A program made the position numbers and the translations under genes. A stretch of DNA of 64,000 bases from Allobosea sp. 47.2.35 (GTDB taxonomy: Bacteria > Pseudomonadota > Alphaproteobacteria > Rhizobiales > Beijerinckiaceae): positions 1 through 64,000 of the forward strand of contig NZ_JANLGI010000006.1 in assembly GCF_024655635.1 (NCBI RefSeq), read 5' to 3'. Positions 54,946-64,000 of this stretch are shown here, piece after piece (the first letter of the stretch is position 1; each line of letters opens with the position of its first letter). The notes beneath the pieces were generated by a model. That model had not been told where the DNA came from, searched no databases, and was given only the letters and a program-made list of their open reading frames with translations.

Positions 54946-55827
54946 TCACCCCTGCTCGAACGCCACCATGCAGCCGAAGGCTTCCTCGGCCGGCACGAAG
55001 AGCCGCTCCTCGCCGCGCTGGAACGACACTTCATTCTCGGTCAGGCGCTCCGCCACGGCCTCGAGATCGGGCACCGAGATGCAGAATCCGAGGAAGCGGG
55101 CCGGCGTCGTATCCGGCTCGACATGATAGGCGCCCTGCGCGGCTTCGGGATCGAGCACGTCGATGCGCCCACGCGGCAGGGCGAGCACGTAATCCTCATT
55201 GCCCTCCAGCACCTCGGCGCCACCGCTGAAAGCCGAGAGGAAGGCGCGGTGGAAGGCCGGCTCCTCCGCCAGCATCACGACGGCGGAGAGAGCGGTGGCG
55301 CCGTTCGGATGATGCTGGAATTCCGGATTCCAGAAATTCTGCGGCTCGAATTGCTGGCAGACGAAGAAGCCGCATTCCGGCGCACGCGAATCGGCGGCGA
55401 AGGCCAGCTCGAATGCGACACGGACATCGCTGCCATCAGGCCGCCGAGCCCGGCGCTCGAAGAAGAACGGCTCGAAATCACCGATGCCCTGCGCCTTGAA
55501 GGCGGCGGCATCGGCCTTGGCGTCGGTGCTCTCCAGCACCACCATCGAGAGCCCCTCGCCCTGCCCGGCCAGTGCCTCGCGCACGAAGGCGCCGAACGAG
55601 AAGCGGCGCTCGCCATGCGGCGGGATCGCGGCATCGTCGGCGATCGTCACCAGCTCCAGGAAGGAACCTGGAAACTGCACGATCCGGTTCTCAGTGCCCC
55701 AGGGATGGCGATTACGGGCGCCGACGCGGAAGCCGAGCTTCTCGTAGAAATGCCAGGCGGCGTCGAGATCGCGGACGCCGATGACGAGATGGTCGAGACC
55801 ACGGGGCGTTGAGGCGTTTGCAGGCAT
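54946..55827 (-). CDS. VOC-family (glyoxalase-like) protein
   Basis: 293 residues. The N-terminal betaalphabetabetabeta repeat has GLDHLVIGVRDLDAAWHFYEKLGF, with the first metal-type His and FLELVTIADDA providing a Glu. A second, more diverged half ends in SVPDLEAVAERL and MVAFEQG. This is the PF13468-type glyoxalase-like pattern, in which the two halves form one active site. The reaction is unknown: isomerase, lyase or resistance functions all occur in the fold. It stands alone between opgH and the ATP-grasp module. Confidence 0.85.
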   Translation of the reverse strand: MPANASTPRGLDHLVIGVRDLDAAWHFYEKLGFRVGARNRHPWGTENRIVQFPGSFLELVTIADDAAIPPHGERRFSFGAFVREALAGQGEGLSMVVLESTDAKADAAAFKAQGIGDFEPFFFERRARRPDGSDVRVAFELAFAADSRAPECGFFVCQQFEPQNFWNPEFQHHPNGATALSAVVMLAEEPAFHRAFLSAFSGGAEVLEGNEDYVLALPRGRIDVLDPEAAQGAYHVEPDTTPARFLGFCISVPDLEAVAERLTENEVSFQRGEERLFVPAEEAFGCMVAFEQG

Positions 55828-55900
55828 GGCAGGCTCCGTCGACAGGCGTATCGGAGTCCAAGGCTAGCACAGATCAGGGCGCGGTCATGCCGCGCCGCGA

Positions 55901-57070
55901 TCAGGGCTCGATATAGTGCGGCAGGAAACGCGAGGTGTTCTTGGTGATCGGCGAGGCATCCTCGCGGACGCATAGCCCGCAGGCCTGCGAGGCGACGAGC
56001 CAGGAGCCGAGCACCGCGTATTTGCCGTCCGCCGAGAACAGGTTGGTCGCGGCGTCCTGCAGGACATGGCCCTCGGCGCCATAGGGACCGTCATCGCTGT
56101 CGAGCACGCGGCCGCGTTCCATGAGCGTGACATTGGCGCCTTCGCGCGAATAGAGCGGCTTGCGCACATGCCGGGCCGAGAGCGTCGCGCAGCGCGGATC
56201 GCCCTCGAAGAAGGCCGGCAGCAGGTTGGGATGGCCGGGCTCCATCTCCCAGAGGCAGGCAAGCAGGCCCTTGTTGGAGAGGATCGCCTTCCAGGGCGGC
56301 TCGACGAACTGGCAGCCCGAGCCGGCGAGCGCGCTGCCGTAGCTCTCGCGGAACATCCACTCCCAGGGATAGAGCTTGAACAGGGTCTCGATCGGCTGGT
56401 TGGCGCCGTCGCAGAAGCGTCCGTCGGTGAGCAGCCCAAGCTCCTCGATATAGGTGAAGCGCGCGTCGAGCCCGGCCTGCACCGCGCAATCGGTGAGGTA
56501 ATCGACCGTACCCTTGTCCTCGGGGCTGCCTTGCACGCAGGTCAGGTGCAGGCGATAGGGCGAAGGCTCGCGCAGGCCGGCGAAAGCCGCGATCAGGCGC
56601 TCGTGCAGCGAGTTGAACTGGTCGCTCCCGCGCGGGATCGCGCCGCGCGCCATCGCCTGCTCCAGCCAGTCCCATTGCACGACGCTCGATTCGAACAGGG
56701 CGGTCGGGGTATCGGCGTTGTATTCCAGCAGCTTCGCCGGTCCGCGCCCGTCATAGGCGAGGTCGAGCCGGCCGTAGAGATTGCGCTCGCCGCGCTGCCA
56801 GCTCGCCCGGATATAATCCCAGTGCTCTGCGGGAATCGCGAGCTTGGTCAGGATCTCGTCATGATCGAGCGCCTTCTCGATGAAGGCGAAGCAGAGCTGC
56901 TCGATCGCCTCGGTCGGCCCCTCGATATCGCGCTCGATCTCCTCCAGCGTGAAGGCGATGGCCGCGCTCTCGTCCCAATAGGTTTCGCCGTCGATCGTGT
57001 GGAAGGCGAAGCCCAGGCGCTCGACCTGCTCGACCCAGTCCGCGCGGGGCGGAAGCGTGACGCGGCGCAT
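55901..57070 (-). CDS. glutathionylspermidine synthase-like ATP-grasp protein (YgiC/YjfC family)
   Basis: 389 residues from ATG 57070, one base after the previous stop. It has GETYWDESAAIAFTLEEIE, YGRLDLAYDG, LLEYNADTPTALFESSVVQW (a hallmark of the family) and later ATP-grasp elements: EPPWKAILSNKGLLACLWE, KPLYSREGANV and a terminal GSWLVASQACGLCVREDAS-like segment. It resembles the synthetase half of E. coli GspS but lacks the amidase half. The family is thought to ligate a peptide or glutathione-like acid to an amine; the substrate is not known. It is the last gene of a three-gene DUF350-DUF1190-ATP-grasp unit. Confidence 0.9.
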   Translation of the reverse strand: MRRVTLPPRADWVEQVERLGFAFHTIDGETYWDESAAIAFTLEEIERDIEGPTEAIEQLCFAFIEKALDHDEILTKLAIPAEHWDYIRASWQRGERNLYGRLDLAYDGRGPAKLLEYNADTPTALFESSVVQWDWLEQAMARGAIPRGSDQFNSLHERLIAAFAGLREPSPYRLHLTCVQGSPEDKGTVDYLTDCAVQAGLDARFTYIEELGLLTDGRFCDGANQPIETLFKLYPWEWMFRESYGSALAGSGCQFVEPPWKAILSNKGLLACLWEMEPGHPNLLPAFFEGDPRCATLSARHVRKPLYSREGANVTLMERGRVLDSDDGPYGAEGHVLQDAATNLFSADGKYAVLGSWLVASQACGLCVREDASPITKNTSRFLPHYIEP

Positions 57071-57071
57071 C

Positions 57072-57689
57072 TCAGGACGAGGAATGCGAGGAGAAGGAGC
57101 GCGCGATCGAGCCGAAGCCGCCGCGCGAAGCCGTGCTGGTCGCAGCCGTGCTGCCGACGCGGGCGCCGGCCGCGAAAGCCGCGGTGACGCTGCGCCCGCT
57201 CGTGGTGGAATAGGCGCGCGAGCGGCTGCCGCTGCCGCCATAGGAGCCGCCCGACGAACTGGACGAAGACGAGCGCGCCTGCTGGCATTCGGGCTGCGTC
57301 GAGCCCGGCGGGCAGGCCGAGGTGGTCGGCGGCATCAGGGGCTGCGCCTGCGCCGCTCCACCGGACAGGCCGCGCGCCAGCATGAAGCCGGCCAGTGCCG
57401 GGATGAAGTATTGCGCGCCGCCGATGCTGGCGGAGCCGCAGCCATTGGCGCCGTATTGAGCCTCGCACGCGGACTGGCTCTGGAATTTCGGCGCGTCCTT
57501 GAGCCGCGCGGCGCTCGCTTCCGAGAAGGCCGTCTCGCATTGCGAGGCCGAGACCTGCCCGGCCGACCGGCAATCGCTCAGGCTGTTATAGACGAGGTTC
57601 TCCTGCGGGTCCTCGCCCGTCATCGACCAGACGGTGGCGACGAGGAGGACGCCGGCGGCCGCAAGCCCGATCTGCGAGGAGCGCTTCAT
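57072..57689 (-). CDS. DUF1190 (YgiB-like) protein
   Basis: 205 residues. One N-terminal hydrophobic segment (about 6-23) serves as signal or anchor; there is no lipobox Cys at its end. The conserved core has YNSLSDC, ASQCETAFSEA, DAPKFQSQSACEAQYG and CGS, with regularly placed cysteines. The C-terminal half is low-complexity Ser/Gly-rich (about 138-205), ending FSSHSSS. It is encoded between the DUF350 membrane protein and the ATP-grasp enzyme, and may be the envelope substrate or partner of that enzyme (inferred). Confidence 0.85.
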   Translation of the reverse strand: MKRSSQIGLAAAGVLLVATVWSMTGEDPQENLVYNSLSDCRSAGQVSASQCETAFSEASAARLKDAPKFQSQSACEAQYGANGCGSASIGGAQYFIPALAGFMLARGLSGGAAQAQPLMPPTTSACPPGSTQPECQQARSSSSSSSGGSYGGSGSRSRAYSTTSGRSVTAAFAAGARVGSTAATSTASRGGFGSIARSFSSHSSS

Positions 57690-57696
57690 GCCCGCC

Positions 57697-58098
57697 TCAC
57701 GCCGTCATGCTGGCCGCGGCCAGCGTGCCCGAGATCACCGCGATCACCGCCAGCATCGCGGCGGCCGGCAGCCGGTCTTCCTCGATCTTGCGCGAGAGTT
57801 CGGGAATCGCGACCCGCGCGAGCCCATAGGCGGCGAACTGGATGAGCATCGCCGCCACCGCCCAGAGCACGCAGTCGGGAATGCTGCTGGCCTGGGAGAT
57901 CGCCTTTTCCAGCGGCACGGCAAAGCCGACGAGATTGCCGCCGAAGGCGATCGCGGCCGAGAGGTTGCCGTTCCGGATCAGGGCGATCTCGTCATGCGCG
58001 GTCAGCCGCAGATAGACCGCGGCAAAGGCCGCGATCAACAGGACGCCGACGGTGAAATAGAGAAGGAACGCGGGCAGGCCCGCCATTGAGATCGTCAT
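57697..58098 (-). CDS. DUF350 (YjfL-like) membrane protein
   Basis: 133 residues from ATG 58098; ATG 58086 four codons later is possible. Four hydrophobic segments: LLYFTVGVLLIAAFAAVYL, LSAAIAFGGNLVGFAVPL, VLWAVAAMLIQFAAYGLA and LAVIAVISGTLAAAS. The NLSAAIAFGG and AHDEIALIRNGN motifs are the family core. It begins the DUF350-DUF1190-ATP-grasp transcription unit, with eight bases to the next start. Confidence 0.88.
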   Translation of the reverse strand: MTISMAGLPAFLLYFTVGVLLIAAFAAVYLRLTAHDEIALIRNGNLSAAIAFGGNLVGFAVPLEKAISQASSIPDCVLWAVAAMLIQFAAYGLARVAIPELSRKIEEDRLPAAAMLAVIAVISGTLAAASMTA

Positions 58099-58203
58099 GC
58101 GCCCTGCCCCCGTGCCGATGCGAAGACTCTCAGTCAACGATGCCACATAGTCAGACTAGCAAGAAAACGGCGCAAGCCGTCATCTAAAAGGAGGATGCGC
58201 CGC

Positions 58204-58590
58204 ATGACGACCCGGGAAGCCCACTGCGCCTGCGGACAATTGCGCATTGCCTGCTCCGGCGAGCCCGCCAGCGTCTCGCTCTGCCATTGCCGGGACTGCC
58301 AGAGGCGGACGGGCAGCGCCTATGGCGTGGCAGCCTTCTTCGCGCGCGGCGACGTCGCCGTGTCGGGGCAGTTCAACGATTACGAGCGGCCGGCCGATAG
58401 CGGCCATCGCGTGCTGCACCATTTCTGCCCGGCTTGCGGCAGCACGGTGTTCTGGGAGCCGTCGCGGAAGCCGGAGATGGTGGCGGTCGCGATCGGCGCC
58501 TTCGCCGACCCGGATTTTCCCGGGCCCGGCAAGGCGGTATTCGAGCAGCATCGCCTGCCCTGGGCGACGGTGCGGCTCGCAGATCCCTGA
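58204..58590 (+). CDS. GFA-family zinc protein (glutathione-dependent formaldehyde-activating-like)
   Basis: 128 residues from ATG 58204, set by a strong AAAGGAGG at 58187-58194; ATG 58195 would overlap it. Zinc-binding cysteines are in HCACGQL, LCHCRDCQRRTGSAY and HFCPACGSTVFW, the CENP-V/GFA pattern. Gfa was reported to speed formation of S-hydroxymethylglutathione, but most family members are uncharacterised. No formaldehyde dehydrogenase gene is adjacent. It is convergent with pyrG, whose stop codon abuts it. Confidence 0.9.
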   Translation: MTTREAHCACGQLRIACSGEPASVSLCHCRDCQRRTGSAYGVAAFFARGDVAVSGQFNDYERPADSGHRVLHHFCPACGSTVFWEPSRKPEMVAVAIGAFADPDFPGPGKAVFEQHRLPWATVRLADP

Positions 58591-60225
<1,635 letters not shown>

Positions 60226-60300
60226 TCACCTCTATCGCCACGGGTTCGATTCGCTAAGCGCGTTCTGAGCAGTCCCGCTTTGCCCTGCGCGCTTGTCCAC

Positions 60301-60325
60301 AAAAGAGAAGGCCGGTCGCCCGGCC
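60301..60325 (-). terminator. second tandem intrinsic terminator between secG and pyrG
   Basis: On the minus strand, GGCCGG and CCGGCC (60320-60325 with 60310-60315) flank a GCGA tetraloop, followed by TTCTCTTTT (60309-60301). GCGA is a GNRA loop, which stabilises the stem. It repeats the design of the proximal terminator 38 bases away. Confidence 0.75.
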
Positions 60326-60336
60326 TCTCCCATATC

Positions 60337-60363
60337 AAAAGAGAAGGGCCGGTTTCCCGGCCC
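60337..60363 (-). terminator. first intrinsic terminator after secG
   Basis: On the minus strand, GGGCCGG and CCGGCCC (60357-60363 with 60346-60352) flank a GAAA tetraloop, followed by TTCTCTTTT (60345-60337). It lies eight bases beyond the secG stop codon. Confidence 0.85.
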
Positions 60364-60371
60364 TGCCCTTG

Positions 60372-60785
60372 TTACTGCTGCGGCGCCGCTGGCGGCGTCG
60401 GCGGCTGTGCGCCGCCCTGATTCTGGTTCTGCATCTGGCGCAGCTGGTCGAGCACGCCGCCGGCATTCGGGGCGCTCGGGCCGGCCGGAGCCCCCGGCGT
60501 CGCCGGGGCCGAGGTCGCAGGCGCGCCGTCGATGATCGAGCGCTGCGTGCGGCCCGTATTGGCCATCACCGCGAGCACGATCGAGGTCAGGAAGAACAGG
60601 CCGGCGAGGATCGCCGTCGCCCGCGTCAGGGCGTTGGCCTGGCCGCGGCCGGTCATGAAGCCACCGACGCCGCCCCCGCCACCGGAGCCCATGCCGAGGC
60701 CACCGCCTTCGGAGCGCTGCAACAGCACGACGCCGACGAGCGCGACGACGATGATCAGGTGGATGACGATGAGAACGTTCTGCAT
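60372..60785 (-). CDS. secG: preprotein translocase subunit SecG
   Basis: 137 residues from ATG 60785. Two membrane helices: VLIVIHLIIVVALVGVVLLQ (about 3-22) and ATAILAGLFFLTSIVLAVM (about 55-75), joined by RSEGGGLGMGSGGGGGVGGF, a very Gly-rich form of the SecG loop. The Pro/Ala-rich tail (about 85-137) is typical of alphaproteobacteria. It assists SecYE in protein export. It follows tpiA on the same strand. Confidence 0.94.
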   Translation of the reverse strand: MQNVLIVIHLIIVVALVGVVLLQRSEGGGLGMGSGGGGGVGGFMTGRGQANALTRATAILAGLFFLTSIVLAVMANTGRTQRSIIDGAPATSAPATPGAPAGPSAPNAGGVLDQLRQMQNQNQGGAQPPTPPAAPQQ

Positions 60786-60929
60786 GGTCTCACGAAAATG
60801 GGCATGGCGCGGGCCGCCGCCAAGGGCCACCCGCTCCTCCTCGAAGATCGAGGCGAATTCGGCGCGGCACATAACATGCGTGGGCCGGCAGCGCCACCCC
60901 TGCGCGCCGGCCTATTCACGACGGGATGT

Positions 60930-61694
60930 TCAGCCGGCGCAGGCCCGGGCGATCGCCAGGAATTCCTCGGCCTTGAGGCTGGCGCCGCCGACGAGCGCGC
61001 CGTCGACATGCGCAACATTCATCAACTCGGTGGCGTTCGAGGGCTTGACCGAACCGCCATAGAGCAGGCGCACGCCGGCAGCAGCCTGCTTGCCGAGCAG
61101 GCGGCCGAGTTCGGCGCGGATCGCCTCATGCATCTCGGCGACATCGGCCGCCGTCGGCGTGAGCCCCGTGCCGATCGCCCAGACCGGCTCATAGGCCACG
61201 ACGAGCGTGGCAGCCGTCGCGCCGTCCGGCACCGAGCCGCGCAATTGCTTCTTGACGACGGCGAGCGCCTTGCCGGCCTCGCGCTCGTCCTTGGTCTCGC
61301 CGACGCAGACGATCGGCACCAGCAGCGCCTTCTGCGCGGCTTCAGCCTTGGCCTTTACCGTGGCATTGCTCTCGCCATGGAGCGTGCGGCGCTCGGAATG
61401 GCCGACGATGCAGAAGCTGGCGCCAGCGTCAGCCAGCATCGCGGCCGAGACCTCGCCGGTGAAGGCGCCGGAGCCTTGCGTGCTGCAATCCTGACCGCCG
61501 GTCGCGATGCGCGAGCCGATCAGCGCGGCAGTCGCAGCGAAAAGCAGGCTGGAGGGCGGGCAGATCGCGAGATCGACGGCCGGCTTCAGCGCGGCGTCGT
61601 AGCCCTTTGCAACCTCCGCCGCGACGGCGAGGTCGGCCTTGAGCCCGTTCATCTTCCAGTTGCCGGCCACCAGCGGCTTGATGCTGCGCGTCAC
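60930..61694 (-). CDS. tpiA: triosephosphate isomerase
   Basis: 254 residues from GTG 61694, preceded by AGGAGG at the right distance; longer in-frame starts lack a ribosome site. AGNWKMNG (Asn and Lys of the active site, about residue 10-16), the His in GHSERR (about 98) and the catalytic Glu in [11 protein letters not shown] (about 171); phosphate loop [11 protein letters not shown]. It interconverts dihydroxyacetone phosphate and glyceraldehyde 3-phosphate. It is divergent from the PpiD-like gene. Confidence 0.97.
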   Translation of the reverse strand: MTRSIKPLVAGNWKMNGLKADLAVAAEVAKGYDAALKPAVDLAICPPSSLLFAATAALIGSRIATGGQDCSTQGSGAFTGEVSAAMLADAGASFCIVGHSERRTLHGESNATVKAKAEAAQKALLVPIVCVGETKDEREAGKALAVVKKQLRGSVPDGATAATLVVAYEPVWAIGTGLTPTAADVAEMHEAIRAELGRLLGKQAAAGVRLLYGGSVKPSNATELMNVAHVDGALVGGASLKAEEFLAIARACAG

Positions 61695-61882
61695 GTCGAT
61701 CCTCCTGAAATCCTGATCCACGGCTCTAGCAACGCCCGGCCGGCGCCGCAATCGCGTGCGAAGCGGCATCGTGACCGTGACGGCGATTGCGGCTTTCGCC
61801 GCCGGTTCCTATAAGCAGCGCCGACAAATACGCGCGCGGGCCCGTTTTCGCGCCACGACAGGTTCAGGGAAAGACGGCTTCG

Positions 61883-63796
61883 ATGATGATGCAGGGCATC
61901 CGCAAGGCGGGTCAGGGTCTCTTCGGGAAGATCGTGATCGCCATCATGTTCAGCTTCCTCATCATCTCCTTCGCCATCTGGGGCGTGGGCGACATCTTCC
62001 GCGGCTATGGCCGCAACGAGGTGGCCAAGGTCGGCAAGACCGAGATCGGCCTCGAGCAGATGCGCACCGCCTATCAGAACGAGATCCAGAACCTGATCCG
62101 CCAGCAGCGCCGGCAGATCTCGCCGGAGATGGCGCGCGCGCTCGGCCTCGACCGGCAGGTGCTGTCGCGCCTGCTCACCGAGGCGACGCTCGACCAGACG
62201 GCGCAGGGCATGCGGCTCGCGGTCTCCGACGAGACCATCCGCAACCTGATCTTCGACGACCAGGTCTTCCGCGACGCCTCCGGCCAGTTCTCCTCGGCCC
62301 GCTTCAACGAATTGCTGCGCTCGAACGGCTACACCGAGCAGAGCTATGTCGCGCTCCAGCGTTCGACCATCCTGCGCCAGCAGCTCTCGGAGATGGTCGT
62401 CGGCGGCCTCTCCGCCCCGCTCGCCCTGCAGGAGGTCGGCAATCGCCTGCGCAACGAGAAGCGCGCGATCACCTTCGCCCGGATGCCGGCGAGTGCCGCC
62501 GGCGAGATCGCGGCCCCGACCGAGGACCAGCTCAAGAGCTTCTTCAACGACCGCAAGGCGGCCTTCCGCGCGCCGGAATTCCGCACGGCCAACATCCTCG
62601 CGATCACCGCCGAGACGCTGGCAGATCCCGCCAAGATCACCGATGACGAGGCCAAGGCGCGTTACGAGGCGACGAAGGCCCAGCGCTTCACCGCCGTCGA
62701 GACCCGCACCGTCCAGCAAATCCCCTTCCCCAGCGAAGAGGAAGCGCAGGCCGCCAAGGCCAAGATCGATGGCGGCGAGACCTTCGACGAGATCGCGACC
62801 GAGCGGAACGTCGCCTTCAACGACCTGACGCTCGGCACCTTCACCCGCGACCAGATGATCGATCCCGCCGTGCGCGATGCGGTCTTCGCGATCGAGGAGG
62901 GCGGCGTCACCGCGCCGGTCAAGGGCGCTTTCGGCACGGTGCTGCTGCGAGTGACCAAGGTCGAAGGCGCGCATGTGCGCCCGCTCGAGGAGGTTATCGT
63001 CGAGGTGAAGCAGGAGCTGGCCACCAGCCGCGCCGCTGCCCAGGTCACCGATCTCCACGACAAGATCGAGGACCAGCGCGCCTCGGCCCGGCCGCTCGCC
63101 GAGATCGCCAAGGAGCTCAACCTCACGCTGCGCACGGCCGGCCCGATGAATGCCGGCCTCGGCAGGCCGGACGGCTCGCGCGAAGAGGCGCTCCCCGGCG
63201 GCGACCCGACGCTGCAGGCGATCTTCCGCTCCGATATCGGTGTCGATAACGAGGCGATCCGCCTCCCCCGCAACGCCGGCTATGTCTGGTTCGACGTGAC
63301 CAAGATCGACCCGGCGCGCGAGCGCGCTTTCGACGAGGTCAAGGCCGAGGTCGAGAAGCAATGGCGCGCCGACGAATCGGCCACGCGGCTTTCGGCCAAG
63401 GCGCGCGAGCTCATCGAGCGCCTCGACAAGGGCGAGAACTTCGACGCGGTCGCGGCCTCGACCAACCTCACGATCGAGACCGCCGCCGATCTCGGCCGGC
63501 AGGACCAGCGCCCCGAGCTGCCGGGCACGGTCATCGCGCAGGTCTTCGGCATCGCCGTGGGCAAGAGCGGTTCCGCCGCCACGCCGGATGGCGGACGCAT
63601 CCTGTTCAAGGTCGATTCGGCCACCGTCGCGCCTTACGTCCGCACGACCCAGGAGGCCGGCAATTTCGAGCGGCTGCTCTCGTCCAGTGTCAGCGAGGAC
63701 ATCATGCTGCAATATGTCGCCAAGCGGCAGGCCGAGCTCGGCGTCAGCATCAACGAGGCCGCCTTCCGCAACGCGACCGGCGGGGCACAGAACTGA
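61883..63796 (+). CDS. PpiD-like periplasmic peptidyl-prolyl isomerase/chaperone
   Basis: 637 residues from ATG 61883 (three ATG codons in a row). A single N-terminal membrane anchor (about 16-36, IVIAIMFSFLIISFAIWGVGD) leaves the rest in the periplasm. The SurA-N-like chaperone domain (about 45-170) has VAKVGKTEIGLEQMRTAYQNE. A parvulin-type rotamase region lies around 230-380, but key residues look degenerate, as in many PpiD proteins. A second repeat region follows. It probably helps outer-membrane or secreted proteins fold at the Sec exit. trpE starts two bases after its stop, the usual alphaproteobacterial order. Confidence 0.92.
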   Translation: MMMQGIRKAGQGLFGKIVIAIMFSFLIISFAIWGVGDIFRGYGRNEVAKVGKTEIGLEQMRTAYQNEIQNLIRQQRRQISPEMARALGLDRQVLSRLLTEATLDQTAQGMRLAVSDETIRNLIFDDQVFRDASGQFSSARFNELLRSNGYTEQSYVALQRSTILRQQLSEMVVGGLSAPLALQEVGNRLRNEKRAITFARMPASAAGEIAAPTEDQLKSFFNDRKAAFRAPEFRTANILAITAETLADPAKITDDEAKARYEATKAQRFTAVETRTVQQIPFPSEEEAQAAKAKIDGGETFDEIATERNVAFNDLTLGTFTRDQMIDPAVRDAVFAIEEGGVTAPVKGAFGTVLLRVTKVEGAHVRPLEEVIVEVKQELATSRAAAQVTDLHDKIEDQRASARPLAEIAKELNLTLRTAGPMNAGLGRPDGSREEALPGGDPTLQAIFRSDIGVDNEAIRLPRNAGYVWFDVTKIDPARERAFDEVKAEVEKQWRADESATRLSAKARELIERLDKGENFDAVAASTNLTIETAADLGRQDQRPELPGTVIAQVFGIAVGKSGSAATPDGGRILFKVDSATVAPYVRTTQEAGNFERLLSSSVSEDIMLQYVAKRQAELGVSINEAAFRNATGGAQN

Positions 63797-63798
63797 CG

Positions 63799-64000
63799 AT
63801 GCAGCCGCTCCAGGAGTTCGAGCACTTCGCGCAGACCTACGAGACCGGTGCTCCGCAATTGCTGCGGCAGGTGCTGGTCGGCGATTGCGAGACACCGGTC
63901 GCCGCCTTCCTGAAGCTGCGCCATGCCACGGCCGGCCCGGCCTTCCTGCTCGAATCGGTCGAGGGCGGCGCCGTGCGCGGCCGCTACTCGATGATCGGGC
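63799..64000 (+). CDS. trpE: anthranilate synthase component I, N-terminal part (cut by window end)
   Basis: Only the first 67 codons are present. The peptide begins MQPLQEFEHFAQTYETGAPQ and contains PVAAFLKL and FLLESVEGGAVRGRYSMIG, matching the TrpE N-terminal domain that binds feedback tryptophan through the LLES region. It would make anthranilate from chorismate with TrpG. It is coupled to the PpiD-like gene. Confidence 0.9.
   Translation, partial: MQPLQEFEHFAQTYETGAPQLLRQVLVGDCETPVAAFLKLRHATAGPAFLLESVEGGAVRGRYSMIG

Overview
The window is GC-rich alphaproteobacterial chromosome, most likely from the Hyphomicrobiales (Rhizobiales). Gene content and order resemble Bosea or its relatives, but that genus-level guess is from memory and was not tested. 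Indicators are the tmk-holB-metG-tatD-MBL gene string, the mfd-sdhE/recG junction, tpiA-secG-pyrG facing ppiD-trpE, and osmoregulated glucan genes.

Layout. Positions 1-4600 are the end of a prophage or remnant: a 1,289-codon virion-type ORF whose 5' end looks broken, an intrinsic terminator, two small overlapping genes and a non-coding end with three TGGGTCCA repeats. It abuts the 3' end of tRNA-Ser(TGA) (4658-4747), the probable attachment site. Positions 5142-12495 hold a housekeeping run on the + strand (rlpA, a D,D-carboxypeptidase, tmk, holB, metG, tatD, a PhnP-like MBL protein). At 12531-12558 lies a strong candidate for the XerCD recombination site dif, with KOPS-like octamers changing strand on either side of it, so the window probably spans the replication terminus.

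Positions 12692-39021 are a large catabolic region. It opens with homogentisate genes (hmgA, marR, fahA). A GntR regulator and a branched-chain-type ABC importer follow, then three SDRs, a KstD-like flavoprotein, a GST and a maleylacetoacetate-isomerase-like GST; the substrate of this island is unknown. After a LuxR-type regulator comes a quinate/shikimate-type cluster: GntR, aroQ, TetR, a polar-amino-acid-type ABC importer with an unusual binding protein, a second aroQ, a Gfo/Idh oxidoreductase, an AroE-like dehydrogenase, a QuiC-type 3-dehydroshikimate dehydratase and pcaHG. Together these would take imported hydroaromatic acids to protocatechuate and open its ring; later pca genes are not in the window.

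Positions 39037-64000 return to core functions: mfd, sdhE, recG, an AraC regulator, two small membrane proteins, glmU-glmS for UDP-GlcNAc, opgGH for periplasmic glucans, a VOC protein, a DUF350-DUF1190-ATP-grasp module, a GFA-family protein, pyrG, secG, tpiA, a PpiD-like chaperone and the start of trpE. Several regulatory palindromes, intercistronic hairpins, intrinsic terminators and two palindromic intergenic repeats are listed individually. No rRNA, CRISPR array, transposase or integrase was seen.
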